From Bog-159 sp963843255 (GTDB taxonomy: Bacteria > Acidobacteriota > Terriglobia > Bryobacterales > Bryobacteraceae), in the NCBI GenBank assembly GCA_963843255.1, contig CAWJJQ010000001.1, forward strand, positions 620,001-684,000: DNA of 64,000 nucleotides, given 5' to 3'. How positions within the stretch are numbered: the stretch's first letter is position 1; each line of letters begins with the position of its first letter. The notes under the pieces were generated by a model. It was not told the DNA's origin, searched no databases, and worked only from the letters and a program-made list of their open reading frames with translations. Below are positions 51,209 through 59,825 of the stretch, in pieces. A program made the position numbers and the translations under genes.

Positions 51209-52711
51209 TTACGAACCGCGGTTTTCCGACTCGTCGTGAGAAGCGGGCCCCGAGTCTTCTATCGTATCAGACTCGCCAACAAACTCAACGTCTTGCGGCT
51301 CGCCATCCACCGAAGGGCTGGCCCTCTCTTCTTCCGGGGCCGGCGCCGCGGTTCCCGCATCGGGCGCGATCTCTACTTCCTCGATGCTCTCCATTTCGGC
51401 CGGACCGGCAGCAGCTTCCACCTCTTCCTGCGCGGGCGGAGCCTCTTCGAACTGGCTGTAATAGCTGGTGACCGAGTCGCGAATGTTCTCCACCATCTCC
51501 GGATCGACGCCCGGGATCTCCTGCAACTGCTCCGGCGTCATATTTCCCAGCTTCTCAATAGTGTCGATGCCCGCCTCTACCAGCTTGCCGGACAGTTCTT
51601 CGGCCAATCCATAAGCGATCAAAACGGACACCAGCTCGGGAGGATTCACCAGCGCGGCCATGGCCGATTCCACTTCCTGCCGCTTCTCTTCCTCGCTCTT
51701 AATGTCTACCTTCCAACCGAGCAGTTTAGCGGCCAGCCGCACATTCTGCCCTTTCTTACCGATGGCGAGCGAGAGCTGAGAATCGTCCACGATCACTTCC
51801 ATGTGCTTCTCTGCCGGGTCGATGATCGTGACGCGGCTGATTTTCGCGGGGCTTAGCGCATGCGTGGCAAATACCACGGGGTCGTCGGAAAATTCGATGA
51901 TGTCGATCTTCTCGCCGCGCAGTTCGCGGATAATCGACTGCACGCGCATTCCCTTCATGCCCACGCACGCCCCTACGCTATCCACGTCCCGGTCGCGGCT
52001 CTGTACCGCGATCTTAGTGCGCTCGCCGGCTTCCCGGGCGCATCCTTTAATGGTCACCGTGCTGTCGTAGATCTCGGGTACTTCCTGCTCAAACAGGCGC
52101 ATCACCAGCTCCGGTGCGGCGCGCGATACCAGCACTCCCGGTCCCTTGCTCGACTTGTCTACGATGCGGATCACGCAGCGCACCCGGTCGCCCACGCTAT
52201 AGCTTTCCAGTTTCGACTGTTCCTTCTTGGGCAGGCGGGCTTCGGTCTTTCCCAGGTCGAGAATGTAATCCGGGCCTTCCACGCGCTTCACCGTGCAGTT
52301 CACCAGCTCGCCCGTACGTCCGGAATATTCGTTGAATACGGTCTCCCGCTCCGCCTCGCGCACTTTTTGGAAAATCACCTGCTTGGCGGTCTGCGCCGAA
52401 ATGCGGCCCAACAGATCAGTCTTCTTCGGGATACGGATTTCCGCGCCGATTTCCGCCTCGGGATTGATGCGGCGGGCTTCGGCCAGGGTAAGTTCTTTGG
52501 CCGGATCTTCTACGGCTTCCACCACTTTTTTCACCGCGAAAAGCTGGATGGCGCCGGTTTTGTCATTCAGCTCCGCGACATAATCCTCGGTGGTGCGGAA
52601 ATGCTTGCGGGCAGCGATCAACATAGCGTCCTTGACGGCGTCCAGGACGATCTGCGTATCGATGCCTTTTTCCTTGCTCAGTATCTCGATGGACTGAAAA
52701 ATCGTTTCCAA
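51209..52711 (-). CDS. nusA: Transcription termination/antitermination factor NusA
   Basis: A 500-residue NusA from a TTG at 52711, preceded by a GAGGAA ribosome-binding site; the longer GTG start at 52774 lacks family residues. Domains in order: N-terminal RNAP-binding part (ETIFQSIEILSKEKGI), S1 (SGRTGELVNCTVKRVEGPDY), KH1/KH2 (VGMKGMRVQSIIRELRGEKI; LAIGKKGQNVRLAAKL), then a helix-hairpin-helix segment and an acidic tail. It may autoregulate the operon through the terminator in its leader. Confidence 0.96.
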   Translation of the reverse strand: METIFQSIEILSKEKGIDTQIVLDAVKDAMLIAARKHFRTTEDYVAELNDKTGAIQLFAVKKVVEAVEDPAKELTLAEARRINPEAEIGAEIRIPKKTDLLGRISAQTAKQVIFQKVREAERETVFNEYSGRTGELVNCTVKRVEGPDYILDLGKTEARLPKKEQSKLESYSVGDRVRCVIRIVDKSSKGPGVLVSRAAPELVMRLFEQEVPEIYDSTVTIKGCAREAGERTKIAVQSRDRDVDSVGACVGMKGMRVQSIIRELRGEKIDIIEFSDDPVVFATHALSPAKISRVTIIDPAEKHMEVIVDDSQLSLAIGKKGQNVRLAAKLLGWKVDIKSEEEKRQEVESAMAALVNPPELVSVLIAYGLAEELSGKLVEAGIDTIEKLGNMTPEQLQEIPGVDPEMVENIRDSVTSYYSQFEEAPPAQEEVEAAAGPAEMESIEEVEIAPDAGTAAPAPEEERASPSVDGEPQDVEFVGESDTIEDSGPASHDESENRGS

Positions 52712-52767
52712 AGTGTTCCTCTTCCCTATTAGCCGCTTTGATTGATTCCCGATGGCGAGGAGGGGAC

Positions 52768-53226
52768 CTACCACTCAAACTTCAAGTTCGCCTTTTCCAC
52801 CTGTTCGAATGGAAAGCGGATCTCGCGGCCGGCAGCGTCGAGGCGGATGATTCCATCGGCGAACCCGGCCAGAACCCCTTCCCAATGGCGCTGGTTTTCG
52901 ACCGGCGCGCGTAGCGTAACCTTGGCCTTTTTTCCCTGAAAACGCTCGTAATCGCGCGGCCGCAACAGCTTACGCTCCAGGCCCGGCGAGCTCACTTCGA
53001 GCGTGTAGTGGCCCGGCACCACGTCTTCCACGTCCAGAATCGTGCCTACCTGTTGCGAAATTAGCTCGCAGTCGGCGTGAGTGACGCCCGCCGGCTTATC
53101 GATTGAAATGCGTACAAACTGATTTTTTCCGCCGCCCTTGACTTCCACTTCCACGACTTCTATGCCCTCGGACTGAGCGACGCGCTCGGCGATCTCTTCA
53201 ATCCGGGTTGTAATTACCGGCCGCAT
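52768..53226 (-). CDS. rimP: Ribosome maturation factor RimP
   Basis: A 152-residue protein from ATG 53226. Segments: RIEEIAERVAQSEGIEVVEV, then VRISIDKPAGVTHADCELIS and YTLEVSSPGLERKLLRPRDY, which contains the conserved SPGLxRxL. It assists 30S assembly. It is the first gene of the nusA operon. Just upstream of the ATG is a CACGTG...CACGTG hairpin (53235-53252); GGAGG lies upstream of that stem at 53259-53263. Confidence 0.95.
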   Translation of the reverse strand: MRPVITTRIEEIAERVAQSEGIEVVEVEVKGGGKNQFVRISIDKPAGVTHADCELISQQVGTILDVEDVVPGHYTLEVSSPGLERKLLRPRDYERFQGKKAKVTLRAPVENQRHWEGVLAGFADGIIRLDAAGREIRFPFEQVEKANLKFEW

Positions 53227-53266
53227 ACTGGAACCACGTGCCCGCGCACGTGACCCTTCCTCCAAC

Positions 53267-53289
53267 AAAAAAGTGGGCTTTCGCCCACT
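53267..53289 (-). terminator. Intrinsic terminator in the rimP leader
   Basis: On the minus strand AGTGGGC-GAAA-GCCCACT (53289-53272) is followed by a run of six T (53272-53267). It is 40 bases upstream of the rimP ATG and downstream of the predicted promoter, so it sits within the operon leader. It may be an attenuator. Confidence 0.8.
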
Positions 53290-53314
53290 CAACTGGCTCG
53301 ACACTCCAAGAACT

Positions 53315-53342
53315 ATTGTAGCGCGGATAAGAGGAAATGCAA
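53315..53342 (-). promoter_or_regulatory. Sigma-70-like promoter of the rimP operon
   Basis: TTGCAT (53342-53337), a 16-base spacer and TACAAT (53320-53315) on the minus strand match the -35/-10 consensus well. Transcription would start near 53308, giving a leader of about 80 bases that contains the terminator hairpin. Confidence 0.65.
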
Positions 53343-53442
53343 GCGTTCGCCGCGATATGTACCGTTACCGATAAGGCCTGTACCAGTACAACCTTCCCGG
53401 TCATTTACAGGAGTTCCAGCCCTAGAATCAGTTCATAAAGCG

Positions 53443-54171
53443 ATGAAAAACTTGATCAAACAACTCTTACTTTGCGGGGTCGTGCTTGCCCAGCATCGTT
53501 CCCGCCCAAGCCAGCTCGATTCTGGTAACCGACAACTCGCAGGTCACCCTCGGCAAAGGCGACAGTTTGTTATTCTACATTTCCCCCGGCGCGGTCTATC
53601 CCTCTGCCCTCGACATGGTTCTGGGGAGCATGCCCCTCGGGGGCCCGGTGGCTCCTATTCCCGGCACTTCCGGCGTTTACATGCCTGGCATGTTATTCGA
53701 CGCCACGCTCGAATCCCAGGACGGCTCCGTCTCCATCCCGTTATCGACAGCAACGCCACGCATCTCGGGCTGCCCGGCGGCGACCTGGTGATGATCCCCG
53801 GATCGCGCAGCGGCAGTTCGTACTCCGGCCCCATCGATTTGATTTCCGGCAGCACGAACCTTAGCCATCATCAAGCCGCCACCTTATTTGCATCCGGTGA
53901 AGCCGTAATCCGTCTCGACAACCTGGGCGGCAGCGTCACGTTCGGCTATCCGTGCACGACCATCGCTAACGATTTTTCAGCCTCTTTGATCATCTGTGAC
54001 GGCAAACTAAGCATGGGTGCCCGCGTTATGAGCGCCGCCTTGGTGCGTACCCCGGAGCCCGCCACCATCGGACTGCTCCTGATCGGCTTGGCCATCATGC
54101 TCCCGCGCGTGCTGCAAGGGATGCGGTGCCCGCAGCGGGTCAATGGCCGGAATCGTCCGTTTCCGCGCTGA
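53443..54171 (+). CDS. PEP-CTERM sorted exported protein, two frameshifts
   Basis: The N-terminal signal (MKNLIKQLLLCG, then LPSIVPAQASS) and the C-terminal PEP-CTERM tail (TPEPATIGLLLIGLAIMLPR) are in the same frame. The middle is split by an apparent insertion near 53485 and a deletion near 53743. The restored body reads VTLGKGDSLLFYISPGAVYP and later VIDSNATHLGLPGGDLVMIP. It is expected to be processed by an exosortase and anchored or released at the surface; no exosortase is in the window. The body has no recognised family. Confidence 0.75.
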   Translation: MKNLIKQLLLCGVVLAQHRSRPSQLDSGNRQLAGHPRQRRQFVILHFPRRGLSLCPRHGSGEHAPRGPGGSYSRHFRRLHAWHVIRRHARIPGRLRLHPVIDSNATHLGLPGGDLVMIPGSRSGSSYSGPIDLISGSTNLSHHQAATLFASGEAVIRLDNLGGSVTFGYPCTTIANDFSASLIICDGKLSMGARVMSAALVRTPEPATIGLLLIGLAIMLPRVLQGMRCPQRVNGRNRPFPR

Positions 54172-55420
54172 TCCTGCGATTTTCGCGGAGGCGGGAGCCT
54201 GGGTGATCAGGTAATTCCGTTCCGGCAGATTGGTTGCCAGGCCCGCAGCCTTCAGGTAATGCGCTATGGCACCCGGATAGTCGCCGGCTAGCTCCAGCAG
54301 ATGGGCACGCACCGCGTCCAGGCGATGATGTCCCGCCATCCTGCCATCGGCATCCAGCGAATTCAGCAGCTTCAGCCCGGCCGACGGGACCGTTGACCAT
54401 CGCCACCGCAATCGCGTGATTGAGAATGACCACGGGATTATCGGACATGCGCTTCAACAACTCGTACAAGGCCAGGATCTGCGGCCAGTCGGTATCTTCC
54501 GCGCGCGGGGCTTCGTCATGCACCGCGGCGATGGCCGCCTGGATCTGATACGCGCCCGCCGATCCCTTCGCCAGGGCCGCGGTAAGGAGCGTAACGCCTT
54601 CCGCGATCTCGGCCTGATCCCACAGGCTACGGTCCTGCTTGGTCAGTGGGATCAGTTCGCCGTCCGGGCCTGTGCGCGCATGGCGGCGGGCGTCCGTCAA
54701 TAGCATCAGTGCCAGCAGTCCGCCCACCTCGCCGTCGCCGGGGAGCCGTTGATGGATGGCGCGCGTCAGACGAATGGCGTCGCGCGAGAGTTCGCATCGC
54801 AGAAGCTGGGCGCCCGCGCTAGAGGTGTAGCCTTCGCTGAAGATCAGATAAAGCACGTGCAGCACGGTGCGCAACCGTTCGGCGCGGTCTTCGCTGGTGG
54901 GCAGGTGAAACGGTACTTTGGACGCCTTGATGGTGTTTTTGGCACGGCTGATCCGCTGCGCCATGGTGGCCTCCGGCACCAGAAACGCGCTGGCGATTTC
55001 GGCGGTGGTCAGGCCGCCCACGGCCCGCAGCGTCAGAGCGATCGCGGATGATGGCGTCAGCGCGGGATGGCAGCACATGAAGAACAGGATCAGCGTGTCA
55101 TCTTCGTCCGGCGCGGGCTCGATGGTGAGTTCTGGCGCCAGCCTTTCCGCCTCGCTGGCCGCTTCATTTTCGCGCCGCCGGCGGGCCGTTTCGCTGCGGA
55201 TGTAGTCCGTCATGCGGCGGGAGGCCACCTGGATCAGCCAGGCGCGCGGATTATCCGGCACGCCTTCGCGCGGCCATTGCACGGCGGCCGCCACCAGGGC
55301 TTCCTGCACCGCATCTTCGGCGGCGGCGAAATCGCGGAACCGGCGGATGACGGCGCCCAGAACCTGCGGCGTGATCTCGCGCAGCAGGTCCTCGGTGCGT
55401 GCGTCGAGCGATGCGGTCAC
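54140..55420 (-). CDS. ECF sigma factor (YCII-partner type), two compensating frameshifts
   Basis: From GTG 55420 the protein has sigma-70 region 2 (VLGAVIRRFRDFAAAEDAVQ, then ARAWLIQVASRRMTDYIRSE-like helix) and region 4 with the helix-turn-helix LTTAEIASAFLVPEATMAQR. A long C-terminal TPR-like extension follows, as in the group paired with YCII proteins. A shift near 54390 and another near 54200 cancel out. In between, another frame reads AHLLELAGDYPGAIAHYLKA and LATNLPERNYLITQA, family-like. The GTG overlaps the YCII stop. Confidence 0.87.
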   Translation of the reverse strand: MTASLDARTEDLLREITPQVLGAVIRRFRDFAAAEDAVQEALVAAAVQWPREGVPDNPRAWLIQVASRRMTDYIRSETARRRRENEAASEAERLAPELTIEPAPDEDDTLILFFMCCHPALTPSSAIALTLRAVGGLTTAEIASAFLVPEATMAQRISRAKNTIKASKVPFHLPTSEDRAERLRTVLHVLYLIFSEGYTSSAGAQLLRCELSRDAIRLTRAIHQRLPGDGEVGGLLALMLLTDARRHARTGPDGELIPLTKQDRSLWDQAEIAEGVTLLTAALAKGSAGAYQIQAAIAAVHDEAPRAEDTDWPQILALYELLKRMSDNPVVILNHAIAVAMVNGPVGRAEAAEFAGCRWQDGGTSSPGRGACPSAGASRRLSGCHSALPEGCGPGNQSAGTELPDHPGSRLRENRRISAETDDSGH

Positions 55421-55812
55421 GGCAATTCCGCGGGCGGCCCGCTCATCACCTGCCGCACTTCGATGGGATTATTCATAGGCACGCCGCCCGGTCCAGGCGC
55501 CGCCGACGCTCCCGCGGCGATCTCGTAAGCCCGCTGCGGACTGTCCACGTCCACCATCCAGTAGCCGGCCAGAAACTCCTTGGATTCGGGGAAGACTCCG
55601 TCGGTCACCGGCCTGCCGTCATTACCCGCACGCACTAGCTTGGCATCGTCCGGGCAGGCCAGCCCTTCGGCCGCCACCAGTTCACCGGACTCGCGCAATA
55701 ACTCGTTGAAATGGTTTATGAATGCGCGGTAGTCCTGGACGTCTTTCTTCGGCCATTTGCCATACTCCTGCCAGGCCGACAGGGTCCCGCCGGTCATCAA
55801 CATATATTTCAT
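55417..55812 (-). CDS. YCII-related protein
   Basis: A 131-residue ferredoxin-like-fold protein with MKYMLMTGG at the start, then DYRAFINHFNELLRESGELV and FLAGYWMVDVDSPQRAYEIA. Such proteins are regularly encoded with this type of ECF sigma factor and may modulate it or act in the same stress response; the exact activity is unknown. Its stop overlaps the sigma-factor start. Confidence 0.9.
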   Translation of the reverse strand: MKYMLMTGGTLSAWQEYGKWPKKDVQDYRAFINHFNELLRESGELVAAEGLACPDDAKLVRAGNDGRPVTDGVFPESKEFLAGYWMVDVDSPQRAYEIAAGASAAPGPGGVPMNNPIEVRQVMSGPPAELP

Positions 55813-55838
55813 GCTCGCTCCTCTCTATTTTCATACGA

Positions 55839-55869
55839 GCGCAAAGGGACGCCGCGTCCCGTTTTGCGC
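55839..55869. repeat. Short palindrome related to the REP-like family, copy C
   Basis: GCGCAAAGGGACGC pairs with the GCGTCCCGTTTTGCGC side across a tight loop, between the YCII gene and ADOP copy 3. Its outer bases match the ends of the repeats at 10491 and 25917. Confidence 0.55.
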
Positions 55870-55910
55870 GGTTTCATAAGAGTCGGAGCCAAGCCCGCAT
55901 TCTCGACAGA

Positions 55911-58686
55911 TCACTCGTGCCGGACCGCCGTCATGGGGTCGATGCGGGACGCCCTCCAGGCCGGCACATAACCCGCCACCAAGGCCGCCGCCAGCAGCGT
56001 GACCGCCGCCAGCGCCAGCGCCCATGGATCGTTGGATTTGATCCCGTACAAATAGGATGCGACGAACCGCGACGTGCCGAGAGCCAGCACCACGCCGATC
56101 GCCAGCCCCACCGCAGCCAGCACGAGCACTTCCCTGAGCACCATACCAGCCACCCTGCCGCGCGACGCGCCCAGCGCCATCCGGATGCCGATCTCGCCCG
56201 TGCGGCGCGCCGTATTGTACGACACGGTGCCGTAGAGCCCCACGCACGCGATGACCAGCGCCAGCGCCGCAAAGCCGCTCGACAACGCGGCGAACGTGGT
56301 CTCGTCGTTGATGGTCTGATCGATATCCGCCTCCTGTGTCCGGACCTCGTATACCGGGACGTGCGCGTCCGCCCGCCGCACCACCTCGCGCACCGCGTTG
56401 ACATAACCGCAGCGGATCGCCAGCGGTGCGCAGCGCGAACACCATCTGGTCCGGCTGCGGATAGCCCTGGTTGTAGGGAAGGTACGCCACCGGCGCAATG
56501 TGTCGCGTCAGGCCGCCGTAGCGCGCGTTGCCGCACACGCCCACAATTTCCATATCGCGCGCCAGCGGTTCTCCCGGCCGGCCTTCGCGGAGGATCAGGT
56601 GCTGTCCCAGCGGGTTCCGGTTTGGAAAATTAACCTTGGCGAAAACCTGGTTGATCACCGCGACCGCGGGCGAACCGGCGCGGTCACGCTCCTCGATGTC
56701 GCGTCCCGCCAGGAGGGGGATCTGCATGGTGGCGAAGAACGCCGGTCCCACGGTCAGCAGGCGGTTGTCATCGTTCGGCGGCGCGCCCGCCGGACCCAGG
56801 GGCAGTCCGGTGCCCGCTTCGATGAGCGAATCTTCCGACAGGCTGGCGTTGCGCACCCCCGGCAGATCGCTGAAGCGCCGCCGCAACTCGCCGTAAAAGG
56901 TGGCGATTTCCGGGTCCTTGTGACCCGCCTTGCGCGCGTCCAGCCGGAACAGCAGCACGTTTTCCCGATTGAACCCAAGCTCGACGGAATGCAGGTTGGA
57001 GAGCGTGCGCACAAAGAGCCCGTCCGCCACCAGCATCAAGAGCGACATGGCGATCTGCGCGATTACCAGTGCATGGCTCAGGCTGACGCTCCGGAACCGC
57101 ATGCCGTGAGGCTGTCCGGCGCGCGTTTCCTTCAGGGCCGGTATCACGTCCACCCGGGTGGCCTGCAAAGCCGGGGCCAGCCCGAACAACATGCCCGTCA
57201 GGATGGACAACGCCGCCGCCGCGGCCAGCATGTGCCAGTTCGCCTCGGCATGCAGGCTGAAGTTCGCTTTTCCATTGGCCAGCAGCGCTGTGAGAAAGCG
57301 GATCCCCCACACCGCGAACAGCACGCCCGCCCCGCCGCCCAGGAGTGCCAGCAGCACACTCTCGGTAAGCAACTGCCTGACGATGCGCATCCGGCTCGCG
57401 CCCACGCTCAGACGCAGCGCGATTTCCCGCCTGCGCGCAGCCGCGCGCGCCAGCAGCAGGTTCGCGACATTCGCGCAGGCCAGCGCCAGGATCAATCCCA
57501 CCAGCGCCAGCAGAATAAATAGCGGCTGCGAGTACTCCCGGCGGAGGGTGTCCATGCCGCCCGCGCCCTCGCTGACCAGTAGTTCCGGCAGATTCGCACG
57601 TTCCTTATCGGTGGCTGCCGTACCGGCCACCCATTCGTGAAACAACGGCGCCAACACGGCCTGCGCCTGCGCGCGGCTCACTCCCGGCCGCAGGCGGCCC
57701 ATGATGTGCACCCAGTAATAATTCCGTTCCAGGTAATCGACGGGGCGAAAACCGAACTGGTTCGACGCGCCCAGCAGTTCGTTGGCGTGCATCGGCAGAA
57801 AGACGTCCGGAGCCACCGCCGGATCCACACCGAAGAATTCGGGAGGCGTCACCCCTACGATGGTGAACGGCAGATTGTCGATCAGGATGGGCTGGCCGGC
57901 CGCCTGGCTCGGTCCTCCAAAGCGGCTCTGGCTGAAAGCGTAGCTGACCACCGCGATTGCAGGACCGCCGGGGCGATCGTCGCCGGGAAGGATTAACCGG
58001 CCCGCCGCCGGGCGCACCTCCAGCCCGCCGAAGAATTCGCCGGATACCGCTTCGCCGCTCGCTATGCTCGCCTGCCCCTTGATCGTCAGGTTCAGATTCC
58101 TCCATTCCCAGGAGAGGTAATGTGCGAACAGGGCCGAAAAGACCGTGTTGTTCTGGCGGAGCAGCTCGAAGGCCGGATAGGGAAAGATGCCGGCGACGGT
58201 GCCGCCGCCCGGATCGTCGTAGGTGGTGCCGCTCATATTGTGCATCACCTTGTCGCGCCCGTTGGCCGGTTTGGTGTGCCAGTTCAGGACCACCAGCGAC
58301 GCCGTATCGGGGACCGGCAGCGCGCGCAGCATAATCGCGTCCATGAAGCTGTAGATCGCCGTATTCGCCCCGATGCCCAGCGCCAGCGATGCTACCGCCA
58401 GCAGCACGAACAATCGGTTCGCCGCCATGGTTCGAAACGCGTAGCGCAAGTCCTGGCCCAGTTGCGCGGCCAGCGTCCAACCCCATTGGACGCGGGTGTT
58501 CTCCGCGACCAGCGTGGTGTTCCCCAATCCGGCACGCGCTACCTGCCGGGCGGCGGCCCCGGACATCCCCGCCGCTTCCCGCTCTTCGGCTTCTTCATCC
58601 AGGTGGAACGCGAGTTCCTCCCGCAGCTCCGCTTCCTTGTTCCGGCGTTCGAACAGCCAGGTCAGCTTACGAAAGAACGGTTTCAT
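55911..58686 (-). CDS. ADOP-type ABC transporter permease, copy 3, one frameshift
   Basis: A permease of about 925 residues from ATG 58686, which overlaps the PadR stop (ATGA). It has the prefix domain ending LFVLLAVASLALGIGANTAI and the first membrane block with ALACANVANLLLARAAARRR. The second half ends LYGTVSYNTARRTGEIGIRM. One extra T near 56428 shifts the frame about 170 codons before the end; the true C-terminus ends DPMTAVRHE at 55911. Substrate is unknown. Confidence 0.88.
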
Positions 58687-59036
58687 TTTCCCTCCTGGTC
58701 GCTGGGAGCCAGAATCAGTCCCATGGCGCGCGCGAACACCCGCCACTTGGATTGCTCGGAGGTAAGCTGGCGCCGCCCTGTTGGAGTCAGCCGGTAATAG
58801 CGCGCGCGCTTGCCTTTGTCGGACTTCTGCCAGGAGGCCGCTACCCAGCCTTTCGCCTCCAGCCGGTGCAGCGCCGGATACAAGGAGCCGGTCTCCACCT
58901 GCAGCAGTTCTTCCGAGGTTAGCTGTATGTGTTTGGCGATAGCATGTCCGTGCGCCGGCCCCATGGCCAGGGTACGCAGGATCAGCAGATCGAGGGTGCC
59001 TTGCAGTAGTTCCACGCGCGTCGGGTCCTGGTTCAT
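58683..59036 (-). CDS. PadR-family transcriptional regulator, copy 3
   Basis: A 117-residue winged-helix regulator with ELLQGTLDLLILRTLAMGPA, HGHAIAKHIQ, SLYPALHRLEAKGWV and ARYYRLTPTGRRQL. It is intact and coupled to ADOP copy 3. A palindrome 27 bases upstream of its ATG is a candidate autoregulatory operator. Confidence 0.92.
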   Translation of the reverse strand: MNQDPTRVELLQGTLDLLILRTLAMGPAHGHAIAKHIQLTSEELLQVETGSLYPALHRLEAKGWVAASWQKSDKGKRARYYRLTPTGRRQLTSEQSKWRVFARAMGLILAPSDQEGK

Positions 59037-59374
59037 TATGTAGGCATTCTACTATATATTCTGTAGACTGTCTACTAACGGGCGCTGCTCCCTAACCCGG
59101 CGTAGCCGGAACCAAACAGGATCGCAACTTATTTATCATCGGCCGAAGAGGGGTGCATGATGAGCTTGGCCTTGTGACCGAAGCGCCATGCCCAGCAGAT
59201 CGCTTGGAGTGTTGTGCTGCTATGACCGGCGATCGTGAAGGGCACGTTGCCGGTGTTCCGCTTCGCGGCCGTTACGGCCCGCCGAAGTCGGCAGTTTCGT
59301 CTATCGGAGCTTATGCGTGCCTGAGGCGAGAGTTTCAGGAGAGAGCTGGCGTCTTCACCTGTTCCAGCACCCTG
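59037..59374. other. Intergenic region upstream of PadR copy 3
   Basis: About 340 bases with the PadR operator candidate at 59063-59075 and an AT-rich ACTATATATTCTG segment that may hold the -10 element. The rest encodes no convincing protein; the + strand ORF across 59153-59488 lacks protein character. Confidence 0.4.
59063..59075. promoter_or_regulatory. Palindromic operator candidate for PadR copy 3
   Basis: GTAGAC-T-GTCTAC is a perfect 6+1+6 palindrome, 27-39 bases upstream of the PadR ATG (59036) and adjacent to an AT-rich promoter-like segment. Self-repression through such a site is usual for PadR proteins. Confidence 0.5.
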
Positions 59375-59722
59375 TCAGGCCGCCGGACCGGAGTGTACTT
59401 TTTTCACCCTCTTTCTGCCTGTCCGCCGCGCCGTACATGGGGTCTGGCCGGGTCTGCCGCCCTCAAAAGCCGCGATTTGCCGCCGTAACTCGCGAACTTG
59501 CGGCACCACTTCCCGGGTGGCCGCCAGTGGTAATTTCGCCAGTGCCAGATGGCGCTCGGCGCCCGTTAACGCCACACATGCCATGTTAAAGGACTGCATC
59601 GCGGCTTCATGATCCTGAAGGCTACGCTGTTGAGCCGCCAATCCCAACATCCTGCGTCCGGTTTCCAACTCGGTCCGGACAAAGTCGGTTTGCAGAGCGA
59701 TGTTCAGTGTTGCGGATGACAA
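59375..59722 (-). CDS. Small hypothetical helical protein
   Basis: A 115-residue product from a TTG at 59722 that has a strong ribosome-binding site (AAGGAGG, about nine bases upstream). The sequence is mostly helical (TDFVRTELETGRRMLGLAAQ, then AMQSFNMACVALTGAERHLA) with a basic tail. The pattern loosely recalls TPR/HEPN-like helices but no family is assigned. It lies just downstream of the broken ABC exporter on the same strand, about 100 bases away. Confidence 0.6.
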   Translation of the reverse strand: MSSATLNIALQTDFVRTELETGRRMLGLAAQQRSLQDHEAAMQSFNMACVALTGAERHLALAKLPLAATREVVPQVRELRRQIAAFEGGRPGQTPCTARRTGRKRVKKVHSGPAA

Positions 59723-59825
59723 AACCGTTTCCTCCTTGCCTGCAAGAGTGACGATGCATTCCGTGTTCCAAGTGTTCTGCGCCCTTGATGGTGCGATTCG
59801 ATACGGCTGGCGAAAATGCCGACGT

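Noticed and set aside
59153..59488. Plus-strand ORF upstream of the small TTG-start gene
   Set aside because: No conserved pattern and it overlaps the better supported minus-strand gene with a strong ribosome-binding site.
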